64,000 nt of DNA from Musa acuminata AAA Group (GCF_036884655.1 NC_088327.1:8899001-8963000), one strand, 5' to 3'. Shown: positions 48,819 through 63,356, numbered from the stretch's first letter. The notes: a model not told the origin generated them from the sequence alone. Translations and numbers: made by a program.

Positions 48819-50120
48819 GTTTGGTTCTGAAAACTGACAAACTCCAGATCCTTTGTGGCTATTCAACAGCTGGTGCAATTCATATCCTCTTACGTCCTAC
48901 AAGAGCTTTTCGGCAATAGTTTTGTTGGTCGATGGCTAACAATGTTTCCAAAACGATCTTGATAATAGTCTGTGGATAAAAGCTTCCTCATCCAATTTGG
49001 TGCCATGGAATTTGATACTTGATGTGCTGAAAAATCTCTTGTATATTTTTTGTCTCGGCCAGTTGGCTAATTTTTTAGGGCAAAACTATAATTTCAGTCA
49101 ACTCAGTTAACTTTAGGGATCGATCAAACGTTGAACCTTTCTATTCGAGATGATGCTAGAATTCTTTAACGGTATATTTGTTAATATTAATGTCGAGATT
49201 TTGATTGTTAACTCGATGAGTCGAAGCCATGATGCCATTCTTTTGAACAGAAGTCTGTCCTGTCCTTGAATCCCAAACTAAGAAAAAACTTATGCTCTTT
49301 GTTAGGACTAGTGCTGATGACAATAGACATTCGATATGAAAGAAAAATATTTTGTGTGCGAGAAAGTAGTCCGTCTTTATTTGTGGTCCTGACCATTGGC
49401 AGCCAGGGAACAATCGACATATTAAATTTGATTCAAACAATGGTCCTGTTTTGGCAAAACTGGTCTTTGACTAGGAACCACATGTCACGTCTTAATTAAT
49501 ACATGGCGTCAATTCCTTTCCTTTTGTTTTTGTTTTGTGCCATTCACTTGTGTGCTTATATCTAATTTATATGCAGTAAATGGCATATCACATTGATATC
49601 CCTAGAGAACATTATTTTTAATTTGCATCAGCATCCCTATCAAGAACAAGTTCATAAATGATGGTTGGTGTTAGATCAACCATCAGGTACCAGTGGCAGA
49701 AGGGTCAAGGTATTAATTGCCCTTTTGCTAATCAGCAACAAACTACTAACAACAAACCACTAACGATGGAAAAACCACAGATTAAGCTTGTATTTTCAAA
49801 CCTATTTTACACACAAAAATACCAAGTAAAACCTTTGCTTAGTATGGTTGCAAGTATTGTCATAATCATCCGACAAGCTAATCTGACAGATATAGAAGCA
49901 TTTCTTTTGTTTCTATTCTATGGGCTTGCATATGGACTGACTGAGTAATACTAATTAAGTAGTGGTCAAAGATAGATTATTAGGAGACTCGAACACAGTT
50001 GAAACACTAACAGTTGGGACGGTACCTGACGTTAACTCCACATTTCGACCTGAGTCGATCGCCTTCTATAAAAGCTGATCCTTTGGTATGCAAAATCGTT
50101 GCACCAAAACATTTTGAAGG
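48819..50120. other. HemK2 3' flank and ABCG promoter region
   Basis: AT-rich intergenic DNA with no recognisable gene. The segment 50060-50075 (TTCTATAAAAGC) contains a TATA-like TATAAAA about 50 bases before the ABCG start codon, a plausible core promoter with a short leader. Confidence 0.5.
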
Positions 50121-53100
50121 ATGGCTCAGTTGGGCGAAAACATAACCGAGTCGCTGGATGCTGAACTAGCAGAGATAGGAAGGAGCATGAGGTCATCGTT
50201 TCGAACTGCAACGGCAAGTTTGCGAAGAAGCTCCGCTGTTAGTTCCACGCGGTATGATGATGACGAGAATGAGTTGATTTGGGCTGCAGTCGAGAGACTA
50301 CCCACCTTCGAACGAGTGAGAACATCAGTTTTTGATCATTGGGATGGTGACAATGGCTCTGGAGAACAAAACAAAAGGAAGGTAATTGATGTCACCAAAC
50401 TTGGAGCACTGGAAAGGCACTTGCTCATCGAAAATCTCATCAAGAATATTGAAAGTGACAACCTTCGCCTGTTACAGAAACAAAGAGAGAGAATAGACAG
50501 GTAAACTTCACTGCCAAGTTGTGCATGTGTATATCATTGCATGCATGACTGTCAATTTCAGAAAATACAAGGTTAGTCATGAACAATTATTTTCAGGGTA
50601 AATGTGAAACTGCCAACGATAGAGGTGCGATTCAAAGATCTGTCTGTAGAGGCAGAATGCGAAGTGGTTCAAGGGAAGCCTCTGCCAACTTTGTGGAACA
50701 CCACGAAAAGCATCTTATCAGTAAGAAGATCGACCGATTTTGTATGCTCATCATCCAACATGTAGGTTGTGGTGCATCTGTTTATAGTTGGGTACTATGA
50801 TTTCAATCATTTATCAACATTCAAAATATTGAACAATGTTCGAACAAAGGAGCATCGAATCATATCATTAGAGAAGAAATGTTTCTAATGCTTATAAATG
50901 CAAATTTCTTTGTTCAATAGGATCTCATTAAGGTTCCAGGAGTAAAGACTCACAAAGCTAAGATTCACATCCTCAAAGACATCAGTGGGATCATCAAACC
51001 TTCCAGGAAAGTATTAAGAGAAGTATTAACCAAGAGATTGCAAAGAAATTGCTTTAAATATTTGCCCTTTTCTCTGAATATTAAGAATTCAATGTTTTCG
51101 ACAAGTTCAAAAACAATTGCCCTTTTCTCTAAATATTAAGAATTCAATTCTCAGGAAGTTATAGAGATGCTTTATCCATAAACAGTAATATTTAAAAAAA
51201 AAGCACATTATAATACAAAAGAAAACAATAGTTGAATCCCATCAACGGTATAATCTATAGAAAGATTACTTACCAAGGTGTGTATTGTTTACAGGATGAC
51301 TCTGGTACTTGGACTTCCAGGATGTGGAAAAACCACCTTCTTGAAAGCTCTCTCTGGAAAATTAGACAAATCTCTCAAGGTATCTCTTTTTTGGCCTGAT
51401 TGGAAAAAACAATAATTAGTTACAGTTACAATAAGCAGTTATTCTCATCTGCAAAGATCAAAGAAGATAATGAGAATAGAATGGCATTCAGTTTCCTTCC
51501 ATGAATTTAACTTCAACATATTTAAAAATACAGTATCATAAGAAGCAAATAAAGCTTTATTTTTCTTAGAACTTCATAGTTAATGTTAATCCATTCTAAT
51601 CTTTGTTTTTTGTGGAAAAAACATCTATCAGTAGCACACTTTGATACTGCTCACTATTAATTTCTTTATTTTCATTTTTAATTTGCTTTCGCCTGACACA
51701 TGACTTTCATCCTGCTGCAAAAAATCATTGATCAGTTCATTATAAGTCAATAAGTTAGCACTCTTGCATTAAATATGATTTGCAGATACTCAGATAGCAA
51801 TATAACACATTAGAATCTGTAAAAATTATAATAATCTAATATAGTATTTTCTTACAATTTGGTTCCTTTGAGCATGAAACAGATCTAAAATCACCATCAC
51901 TCTGCATTTTGTGGTGGATGAAAAATACACATGTTTCTACTTGCAGCTATATTAGTAAGCTCGTAAAATTTGATTAGCCAACTGAATTATTTTGTTTCAT
52001 TTAGTATCACAAGGATGTCCTTCCCCTCAAAAAAGAAAAAAGAAAAAAAGGAAGAAAAAAAACATAAGGATAACCTACTAACATAAACAACACAACATCA
52101 TAAAATATTTGCTTTTTCAATTTTTATCTTTTATTTCATTTAAGGTACAAATATGTAAATTGAAATTAGTTTTACCTAAACTTTCTCAGACAGAAATTAA
52201 CATGGTGATGTTTATTCCACCAAAATGCTTTATTGCTTAGTTGAAAGAAAGCAAAAACAATTAAATGAATTAACAAGTTAATGTCACAGGTGACAGGTGA
52301 AATTTCTTACAATGGCTTCGGATTGGAAGAATTTGTGCCTGAGAAGACATCAGCTTACATAAGCCAATATGACCTACATATTCCTGAGATGACAGTGCGA
52401 GAGACAATGGATTTTTCAGCATGCTTTCAAGGTGCCGGGAATAGAGCAGGTTAGATCTAAATGTCTCCTTCAACAACTTCAAATACAATACATCACAGTT
52501 CACAAAATGCTTACTGAGCATATATTCTAAAGAGATCATGAAGGAAGTGAGTCAAAGGGAGAAGCAGGCAGGAATCATCCCTGATCCTGAGATAGACACT
52601 TACATGAAGGTATATCATTAAGTAACATACAATTCCATATAGTTTAATTTAACCAATATGTTCTCAGATTTTGGAAACCTGGGAAAACATACTTTTCAAT
52701 ATGAAATAATAAAATCCAAGTAAATTATCATGTTGTCCAGAAATTTAAGCACATATTTTTGTGTACAGGCAATATCATTGGAAGGATTAGATCAAAGCCT
52801 CCAAACAGATTACATCTTGAAGGTAATGTTTCTCAGGAGTCAGGACCAAGTCAAACTTCTACAACAGTGTATCACCATTCTAGCAGCAATCAATGACTTA
52901 CTTCCAGAAATTAATGCAATATAATCCTAGCAGCATTTGTAACATACTTCATGAAATTGATTATTCAATTTTGACCTGCTTATCAGATAATGGGACTGGA
53001 CCTTTGTGCAGACACAATGGTAGGGGATGCCATGAGAAGAGGCATCTCAGGAGGTGAAAAGAAAAGGCTGACTACAGGTACGTCAAAGCAAAAATAGAGA

Positions 53101-56100
53101 GAATAGTATATGCTGCCTCTTGCTAACTCATAAGGATAATGATTCATAAATCAGCGGCATATTCCAATAAGATGCCACAAACTTAATCTACAAAGCTTTT
53201 CTTACAAGTTCAATTTGTTCTATAGGAGAGATGATTGTTGGACCAACAACAACACTTTTCATGGATGAAATATCATCTGGCTTAGACAGCTCTACGACCT
53301 TTCAAATAGTTACATGCCTTCAACAATTTGCACACATCACGGAATCTACTGTCGTGGTTTCACTTCTTCAGCCAGCACCTGAGACCTATGAACTATTTGA
53401 TGATATAATCTTAATGGCAGAGGGAAAGATTGTATACCAAGGACCTTGCAATCATATTCTTAACTTCTTTGAAGAATGTGGATTCAAATGCCCAGAGAGA
53501 AAAGGAGTAGCCGATTTTCTCCAGGAGGTAATTGCAAACTCAAATTCACTAATAATAAATATTATTTCATTCCACATCCTCTAAATGGTACACACTAACA
53601 TGATTTGCTATTATTCAGGTGCTGTCAAGGAAAGATCAAGGACAGTATTGGTTTAATTCAAATAAGACTCATAGTTATGTTTCTGTAGATCAATTCTCTA
53701 AATCATTCAAGGTCTATCAAATTGGACAGAGTCTGAGCAAGGAATTATCAAAGCCATATGATATGTCTCAATCCCATAAAAATGCTCTATCTTTTAATAA
53801 GTTTTCATTGTCAAACTGGGAACTACTTAAAGCTTGCGTAGTGAGGGAATTGCTCCTCATGAAAAGGAATTCATTTGTGTATATACTCAAAATATCCCAG
53901 GTAGCTACTACTACTTGGTATGTTTTCCAATATTGTTCATGATCAGCAGCTAAGGTAGTTGAATCACCTCTACTGCAGATTGGAATTGCTGCTTTCATCA
54001 CAGCGACTGTATTTATACGAACACATATGGAAGTTGACATGATCCATTCCAATTACTATCTGGGTTCCCTCTTTTTTGCACTTATCTCACTAATGGTAAA
54101 TGGATTTCCTGAAATGGCTATGACAGTTTCCAGACTTCCAGTCTTCTATAGGCAACGAGACTGCTACTTTTATCCAGCATGGGCATATGCAATTCCAGCT
54201 ACTATCCTAAAGATACCCATCTCTCTTGTAGAGTCATTAGTTTGGACATCAATTACTTACTATGCCATCGGATATAGTCCTGAATCAGTAAGGTAAGAAC
54301 AACTAAGTTTTCAGAATTAAATGTATTTTTTTCTTCTTTGAGAAAAAAGAAAACTTAACCAATGTTTCTATTTACGCTCTTAGGTTCTTCCGCCAATTCC
54401 TCCTACTCTTTTGCGTCCACCAAATGTCACTATCGCTGTTTCGCTTTGTCGCCTCCTATTTTCAAACAGCAGTGGCTGCTACGATCAGTGGTACAATGTG
54501 TTTGATAGTAATCTTGTTGTTTGGTGGCTTCATTATTCCAAAACGTAAGGCGGCTTCAGCTTTCAGATCATCAAGCCAGCATAGCATAACAAGAACAAAA
54601 CTAACAAACCTGATTTGTGTTGCAGCCTATTTACCAGGTTGGTTAAGTTGGGCATTCTGGATTTCTCCATTGTCTTATACACAGATAGGCTTAGCTGTTA
54701 ATGAATTCCATGCGCCAAGATGGCAAAAGGTGAAATATGATACTTCCCACCAACATAAGACCACATTACGTCTTAATGAGTTATAAATGACACTTTAAAC
54801 CATTTTCTGTCACTGCTATAAGCCACAGGTCTCATCAGCAAATATGACAATAGGGCAGCAAGTTTTGACCAGCCGTGGACTAAACTACCAGAGCTACTTC
54901 TACTGGGTATCGATAGCAACACTAATTCTATCGATTTTTCTACTCAATGTTGCATTCACCTTGTCATTAACTTTCAGAAGACGTGAGTTCTAGTCCAACT
55001 ATCCTATCCATAAATGATTATTGATGTATGTGCTCTCTGTCATGGTAACCTAGTAGCAATAACAAGTTTTATATTACAGCTGTTGGGGTTTCTCGTGCCA
55101 TTATCTCTCTTAAAAAGCTTTCTCAAATACAAGGCACAGAAAATGGAGAGGATACAAGTCATCCAAATAGTGAATCTCCCGCTGGATCACCTGTGAGGTC
55201 TACATTGCCAAAAAGAACTGGTGAGACTGTTCTACTGCTGTTAAGTTCAACAAAATAATACGCATAGAATACGGTATAACATCAAAATTTCATGGTCAAT
55301 GTGGCAGGGAAGATGGCTAATCTGTCAGAAAAAATGGTTTTACCTTTCGTTCCCCTAGCAATGACATTTCAGAATGTGAATTACTATGTTGACACTCCTC
55401 TGGTAATCATGCAAAAAGATTAATCATATCAGATAGGCCGATGGTTATGAAAGGAAATAATAATTAGTTTGCCTTGTGTCCTAGGAAATGAGAGAACAAG
55501 TCCATGCAGAAAAAAGGCTACAACTGCTTCACAATATCACAGGAGCTTTCCAGCCTGGAATTCTTTCAGCACTGATGGGAGTAAGTGGAGCAGGGAAGAC
55601 TACCCTCTTGGATGTTCTTGCTGGAAGAAAGACTGGTGGAACTATTGAAGGAGACATAAGAATTGGAGGGTATCCTAAGAGACAAGAAACTTTTGCTAGG
55701 ATATCAGGTTACTGTGAACAGTTCGACATACATTCTCCACAAATCACTGTTGAAGAATCTGTCATGTATTCAGCTTGGTTGCGTCTGCCACCTCAAATCG
55801 ATGGAAAAACAAGATCTGTAAGCTATATTCTACACATTATTTTGTTCCTTGTTGACATCATTAAGGCTTTAGAACTGTCAGAGCAACAATTTTATATAAA
55901 ATGGTTTTTAACGGTGGGATATCTAATTCCTGTTAGATCCTTTTTAATGCATATGTATTGATCTTCAGAAATTTGTTCATGAAGTCCTCGAAACAATTGA
56001 GCTTGACAGCATCAAGGATTCGTTAGTTGGGATACAAGGGGTCAGTGGTCTGTCTACTGAGCAACGGAAACGACTAACAATTGCAGTAGAACTTGTTTCA

Positions 56101-56309
56101 AATCCATCTATTATATTTATGGATGAGCCAACCTCGGGTCTAGATGCTAGAGCAGCTGCTATTGTCATGCGTGCAGTGAAAAATGTTGCTGAAACAGGAA
56201 GGACAGTAGTTTGCACTATCCACCAACCAAGTATTGATATCTTTGAAGCATTTGATGAGGTAACTAGATTATTATCACCTTCATTTTGGAAGATGTGTAA
56301 ACATCTGAA

Positions 56310-56379
<70 letters not shown>

Positions 56380-59300
56380 TAACACTTGCAAAAGGTATAC
56401 CTAGTTTTTTATTAGATATAAGGCCACCTTTGACCGGTGTAATGCAATGCTATATACAAGAAAGAAAATAATCAAAATACTACAAAAGTTTGCAAAACAA
56501 ACTTAAATTTATGGGCAAGATGACATAACATACAATAACAAATTGTGATGTCACAACTATTTGGCCTCAGCAACATAAATCTTTTCCAAACAAGGACACA
56601 ACATAATAAATCTAAATACTTGTTCAAATGTTATTCTTGACAATTGGACTGAAGTAACAAAATCTAGTTAATACGTAATCTACTCATAAAATTAAATACA
56701 AATATAACTTAATTTACTGTTCACTTTTGCAAAATTTTCTATTGCATTTTATGAAATATCTTTGTTTCATGTTTCCACAGCTGATCTTAATGAGAAGAGG
56801 GGGAGAATTGATTTACACTGGACCAACAGGAAAGCACTCAAGTAAAGTTATTGAATATTTTGAGGCAAGTCTTTACCAAACTCAAACATTATTATTTGAC
56901 CCTCTTCTGTTTTTGCATAAGACCAATAGCCAGTGGTTCTCTTTTCAAGAACAGAGAATTCATTAAACAGGATCATGTACAATAGCACCGAATCACCAAC
57001 GATAAGAGAACTGAATGCTTGCGGTTATGGAAAGGGCATTCTTGATACAGTAAGTGTACAAATCAAATACTGTGAAAATCACCTACTCTTTCTTTACATG
57101 CCAGGGCATTTCTGGAGTACCAAAGATTAGAGGTAACTACAATCCAGCGACGTGGATGTTGGAAGTCACCTCTATGTCAATGGAAAAGAAACTAGGAGTA
57201 GATTTTGCAAAGATCTACACAGAATCGTCTCTTGACAAGTATGCATCAAAGTCTATCTAAAACTATGCAGCAAACATGAGCTGATGTAACTATGATAACA
57301 CATGCTGCAATTGATGTTATAGCAGGAAAATATATTGTTATTAATGATCCTCTGCATGGCATTAATAACCAACAGCATGAAACCATTATTCATATGCATA
57401 ACATTGTTTACCAGAATCTTCTATGGTCGTTTCTCAATGCAGGGACAGCAAAGAGTTGGTTAAGCGCTTAAGCACACCACCACTGGATTCAAATGACCTG
57501 AGCTTTTCAACACGCTATCCACAAAAATTTTGGGTACAGTTCAAAGCTTGCATTTGGAAACAATCCTTGTCTTACTGGAGAAGTCCTTCATATAACATGG
57601 TGCGGATATTTTTCATCCTTGTTGCATCCATAATCTTCGGAATAGTATTCTGGCAGCGTGGGAAGACACTGTAAGTCTCTGCTTTTCATATACTAAACAC
57701 TTTAAAGCAGAAATTGGATAAGTGGAGGTATATAATATGACGAGGAATAAGCATCATTGCAAATCAGTAGTGAGCTTTTCTCGCATAATGCCCATATTCA
57801 GATGCATAGTATACGAATAGATATCAAGATAAAGTTGAAGGATTCTTTTTTTATAAAGGAGAAGCAGAAAAAGTGGCCTCAAACAACACTTTCTTGAAGT
57901 ATATTAGATTAACTGTAGTGCTCAAAGAACTATATTGTCAAGCTGTTCACAAATTTAAAAAAAAAATGCCAATGACAAAATGGAATATCCTTCTATTCAT
58001 AAATTTACAAATGATTTATTATATTTGGTCAATAGCCTAGTTTCTTCTTCTTTTCTCTCTTCCCTTATTCTCCCCATCGTTTTATCATCCAAAATCTATT
58101 GAAATCTTGTCCTACCACCTGTAATTTTCAGGGTTTTTTTTTCCTTCACTCTTATTTATATCAAAATTTAATAGATTTCCTATTAAATGGGGGAAGCAGT
58201 TACAAGATATAGAGCCAAAATACTAGCAATCTAACAAAAGCTACCGACCATCTCATCACACATTCTTAGTCACACATTAGTGGGGGGTCATTCTGCAACA
58301 CCAGTCTCCTGATTAGGTGACAATTTGCAGGACCAGTTAAGCTAATAAAGTATAGATGATGATAGTCATCCTAGAAAAAGGAGAAAAAAAAAGGTTGCGA
58401 CCTAATATTGAGCCTCATAATAACAAGCAATCAAAGAGCCAAATAGATCTTAAAATTTGATATTCCATAATAAAAGGAAGGGGAGAAAATCTGTGCAAGT
58501 GCATTAAAAACCAAATTATTACCCAGCATACTTCATAAATTTACATCTAAAATTGTAATTCCGTTGCCATCAATATAATCATACTGATACGAAATAGAAA
58601 GAAATGGGAACTTTGATTATGAATCCTACAGTAACTTCGAGACTTGTTTTAGGCATGTTGTCTTGCATTATACTTGCAAGTTGCAAATATCTGACATCTT
58701 CAGTTTAAAGTTGATTTCAGGATTTATGCTTCGCTTATCTTCTAAACATGTTCTTAAAGTAACCAATGGTTCAGGATTCTAATATAATTTCTTTTCCCTC
58801 CCTTGAAGAAACAATCAACAAGATCTATTCAATACATTGGCGATCATGTATCTCGCCACAATCTTCACCGGAATAAATAACTGCTCGCCAGTTTTACCAT
58901 TTGTTTCTATTGAACGGACTGTCCTATATCGGGAAAACTTTGCAGGAATGTACTCTCCATGGGCTTACTCTCTTGCACAGGTTTAGTAGCTATGTTAATG
59001 GTGTATTTACAATAAGACTAAGGAAGATCATTTACAGAATGTTGACCAAGATACACTTTTCTGTTTCAGGTAGCCATTGAAATCCCCTATGTACTCATAG
59101 AAGTAGTACTGTTTATGATCATTGCATATCCAGCCATCGGTTACCACTGGACAGCCTCCAAGTTATTCTGGTTCTTTTACACCATGTTATGCACATTACT
59201 CTACTATGTTTACCTCGGAATGCTGCTGGTTTCATTGACTCCAAATGTTCAAGTGGCTTCAATAATGGCATCTGTTTGTTACACCTTGTTTAATCTCTTT

Positions 59301-59863
59301 TCAGGCTTCATTGTGCCAGGTCCTGTAAGTACCATTCACTCTCATCCTTCAAATTCATTTCTAAACATCTGGATATTTCACATTGCTACATATGCAGACA
59401 ACAAATATACCACAGCATAGCATCCTATGAACTGATAAACCAAAAGTTAATTCACATGAATTTTTGGTATCGGCAAACATCTTAATATTTAAAGGCATAT
59501 ACCTGGAAGCTTGGTAAAATAGGTTAAAGTGTCCTAGAACAAACATACCTGTAGCTTATTACTATATGAAATAAACTAATCTTTGCTTCATTGCAGCAAA
59601 TTCCAAAGTGGTGGATTTGGTTATATTACCTGAATCCAATGTCCTGGACATTAAATGGCCTATTTAGCTCACAATATGGAGATGTGCAGAAGGAGATAAT
59701 GGTGTTTGGTGAAACCAAGTCAATAGCTTCCTTCCTAAAAGACTATTTTGGCTTTCACCATAATCTTTTTGGAGTTGTTGCTGGAGTTCTTCTTGCCTTT
59801 CCTTTCATATACGCTACCCTTTTTGCCTATTTTATTGGCAAGCTAAATTTTCAGACCAGGTAA
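50121..59863 (+). CDS. Full-size ABCG (PDR-type) ABC transporter
   Basis: Plasma-membrane exporter with reverse order (NBD-TMD)x2. Exons: 50121-50500, 50597-50720, 50921-51006, 51295-51379, 52290-52449, 52533-52609, 52769-52822, 52987-53077, 53226-53527, 53619-53900, 53979-54292, 54384-54544, 54626-54729, 54829-54982, 55080-55220, 55308-55402, 55485-55817, 55969-56259, 56781-56864, 57105-57238, 57443-57670, 58809-58980, 59070-59324, 59597-59863. Total 1457 residues, in phase, a typical PDR length. First [20 protein letters not shown] near 200, ISGGEKKRL near 342, [17 protein letters not shown]. Second [22 protein letters not shown] near 903, [29 protein letters not shown]. Ends with [17 protein letters not shown] and a short tail NFQTR. 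The donor after 51006 reads GA, not GT, so the expected join fails the rule (see findings); the donor after 56864 is GC. Substrate unknown. Confidence 0.92.
56311..56378 (+). repeat. (TA)n microsatellite in ABCG intron 18
   Basis: About 34 TA units starting some 50 bases after the donor of the intron between the exons 55969-56259 and 56781-56864. Confidence 0.95.
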
Positions 59864-60879
59864 AAGTTCTAAGCCTATATGTAAAGAGGTTCCTGAACTT
59901 CAACAGTAGTTTAGGACATGTATTTACTGAGAACTTTGGGTCCTTTGGTAATTTCAGCGATGTATCAGTCCCACAAAGAATTTCAAACTGTCAACTCTAA
60001 TGAAAAGACCAGGGAAAATCATTTATAATCTAATAAACTGTTCCGTAAATTGGCATAAAAATAACAACTGTAATGTTCCAATCAGTGCAGTTAGCTACAT
60101 GGAAATTTTTCTGCCATTTAGCTTTATAAAGAGCTATATCACTGGTCGAAACAACAACAATCGAATCATTTTTGTTGCTTCTAATAAGTTGTTTTAGCCT
60201 TTTAGGTCTTCTGGCACCTCTCTGCATGGTGCACACTACTAATAACAATTGATTCACCTTATACAATCCTTATATGTAGGTCTCCTGGATATATTACATT
60301 TCAGACAGTTCTTCCTTATTTTATAACTGAACAGGAAAGCCCAATGCATAAGGCTCCTCAGTCGAGTTATGGTTAATGTACTAGTGCCAGTATTTGATTC
60401 TATCTTTCATAGTAACTCCACCAATTCAACTTAGCATTCTTCTCTTCACAACACTAAATTATTGAACATGTTTTCTAACTACCCAACACTTTAGGACCAT
60501 AAAACATAGTCTGCCTTGTAATATAATAATCATGCAAACTTTTTACCTTTGACCTAAGAGACATACCACAATCATGAAAACTCTTGACATTTTCATCATC
60601 CTGCTTCAATTCTGTGAGCAAATAACTTCATCAATCTTCCCTTTTTCTAGAAGATTTAAGAATCCTAATATTCTATTTCTAGGAATCTTTGGTCCAATAA
60701 TTTCAACTAAATCCTATAATCTTCACTTATTATTGCCAAGTTGAACTCAACGATATCAGTCTTAGTCCCACTTAGTCTAGTTCTATTAGTTTCTAATGAT
60801 TGTCAGTATTATTTATAGTCTTGTAAGTTCATTTATCATAAGAATGGTATCAAATTCAAACAGTATGATGCGAATCAAC

Positions 60880-61020
60880 TGGTATTATGATATCCGGCCA
60901 TATGATCTGATACTGGTTAGTTGCTTTTGAATTTTTTTCACTGGTGATACCAGTATACAGGTACCGTACCTGTCTGGTAGATTATTGAAACTGATGTTGG
61001 ACCAAGATTTAAATCCTTGA
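60880..61020. mobile_element. Possible copy of the hairpin-bearing element of DRP2 intron 8
   Basis: Ends with ACCAAGATTTAAATCCTTGA (about 61000-61019), whose reverse complement resembles GTAAGGATTAAAATTTCGTACC near 12266. It also contains CCAGTATACAGGTACCGTACC, similar in style to the GGTATACC-rich arms at 12329-12366. The match is loose and partial. Confidence 0.4.
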
Positions 61021-61789
61021 TATAAGTTTGAAAAGATAATGATTTAAGGTCGATGTTTGATGTAAACCAATGGTGATGAAATATAGATTAGTATCTTCAC
61101 AATGCAAACAAAATCCATCAATAATTATGACCCCACAGCATTAATCAGATAATTTAATAATTTCTGTATAATTGACTCCACGAAAATTGTGTTTCAGTGC
61201 CTAGTAAATGCATAGGAAAACTTATGTTTAGCACAACTTGAACTCGCTTATGTTAACGTACAGATGAGGACACATGCAACTCATTCTTCTATCCTGTTGT
61301 ATCTATTGCATTGGAGATTGTATTATCTAGTATATCAAAGAATAACTTGACTAGAGAGCTCGGTTTTTTTGTCAAGATTACTTGTAACACTAACATTGAA
61401 CTAGTTGATAATTTTGTAATGTAATTGGCCATGAAAACATAACAATATAAGTTAGAACATGAAAAAGTTGTAGTATAGTCATAAGCTGACATTTCTCTTG
61501 GTGTTAGGCACATTCCATATTTCAAAAGGAACCATTGATGGGAACGCTAAGAATAATTTTAACTGTGCATTAAATCATCTAAGTGGAATTGACAATATCT
61601 GCATTCATGTGGTTCCATAGCTTCATCCTGTTACCAATTTCCAAGATTCAAGAAAAACGCCAGGATTATGTAATCAAGAATCAAGATCTCAGGCAATGCG
61701 CCCTGCTAAAACAGACGAAGGGCAGCAAGCTGCGAATTATGCTGCAGTTCAAGAAACCGATCGACGAATAATAGGACGAGAAAGTGGGA

Positions 61790-62480
61790 TTGGGAAGATA
61801 TAGTACTCACTGGATCCGGAATTGGCCGACCCTGGAGTCGGGAACGAATTGGGATTAGGGTTCCCATTCGTCTCTCTACAGCGGGGTTATGCATGGTCCA
61901 AAGGATCATCATGTAAACAAGATAACGGACCGTTATCGTCGACTGGAACGGTTACAGTTGCCCGTCACTAAACATCCATCAGTGAAATATCGTTTATCCG
62001 ACCGTTGTCAGCCGGCGGTTGTATGAGAACCGCTTTTAACGGTGTTATACTCGTGAGATTCTCTCGTGTTTATTTACTCGCACATAAGAAAATAAGAGTC
62101 GGTATATATTAAATAGATTTTGATTATCCGACGTGTCGAGTACAAAGCAGCAATCGACCGTTAGATGATAAAGGCGGTTAACTTTGAGAAGTTCTCTCGT
62201 ACCTATCTATACATAGGTGATAAGGGACCACCAGGCTAGCATTGGTGCAACCCGTAGATTTGCGAGGAATTATCCACTTTTGACAATTTAGATCGAGCGC
62301 TAAAGGGGTTAGGGTTCCCATTCGGAACCCGTGAGCTCCAAAAGGCACCTCTAAAGGTAAGGGAGACTCAGCGGACTTATGAGTTATTAGTTCCCGTACT
62401 CCTCAATCAATATGGGATTGAATGACGTTATCAATACGTACACACGAAAATAAGAGTTGATACATATTAGAATATATTCT
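61790..62480. repeat. Block with repeated motifs, possible transposon remnant
   Basis: TTAGGGTTCCCATTCG occurs at about 61855-61870 and 62309-62324. GAAAATAAGAGT followed by a TATATT-like stretch occurs near 62088 and 62450, and TTCTCTCGT near 62060 and 62192. An ORF on the minus strand (61706-61912) ends its first part at a GTGAGT, but no continuation was recognised. Confidence 0.4.
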
Positions 62481-63356
62481 AACATCCTAGCATATTACAA
62501 ATTTTGATATATAGAAGGATTCGATGGGGATGTAACTTACAAAATGCTAATGAATATGTACTAAAAAAATATTATAATTATTTATATAAATAATCTTGTA
62601 AGATTCATGTTCATGAGCTCTGTATAATTTTACATTAATTATAATTCTTTTATTTCTACCTCAGCTTATAACTTAGCAATGTTTTTATGGTTTTGATGGA
62701 GAAAGAGAAAAAGTTTTAGAAAGCATACGGTGTTCAATCATGTTTAGTTGTTAGAGGATAAAATGAGAGGAAAAATATTACATGAAATAGATATATTGCA
62801 CTTAGAAAAGATGATGGTATGATGAGTACAGGGAGAGTTAAGAATAAGAAGGTATAAAATTCATTATAAAGGTTTAAATATATTTTAAATTATCATCAAG
62901 AATATTATTTTATAATAAGAGAAAAGGGGGATTCTCTAGAAATCATAAATAAATAAATATTCAAATAGACAAGAGATGTATGTAACTGACATTAAATAAT
63001 TGAGATATTATGATGTATCATTATATATTCTTGTCAAATACCCCTCTAAAACTACGAGAATGTTAAGAATATTAAAAACATTTCGAAATTTTGTTTTTAT
63101 ATATGAAATTATGTGATCCCACGAAATTATTTTAGCTACCAGAAATTTTGGATTCTTGTAATGTCACACTTGTGGTACATCAAGAATGACAACAAAGGAG
63201 CAGTCTGGCATGGCTGCAAACAGACAGTGCAAGCATCAAGGGGACTTTAGATCCATGAACATCCAGTACACGTACCTCAAAGATCCATGAACACCCAGTA
63301 CAGAATCAGCAGCAGCAGTAGCAGTAGCAGATTGAAAGATGGCAATATCCAATCAT

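Larger units (their letters stand above)
59864..63356. other. About 3.5 kb intergenic stretch with repeat remnants
   Basis: No gene could be supported. It holds a segment at 60880-61020 resembling the DRP2 intron 8 hairpin element, and a block at 61790-62480 with internally repeated motifs. The last 2 kb before the SAM synthetase stop is very AT-rich, and its right end should carry the 3' UTR of that gene. Confidence 0.45.

Noticed and set aside
61706..61912. Minus-strand ORF with an internal GTGAGT, possible first exon
   Set aside because: No in-phase continuation or promoter was found, and it overlaps the repeated block at 61.8-62.5 kb.
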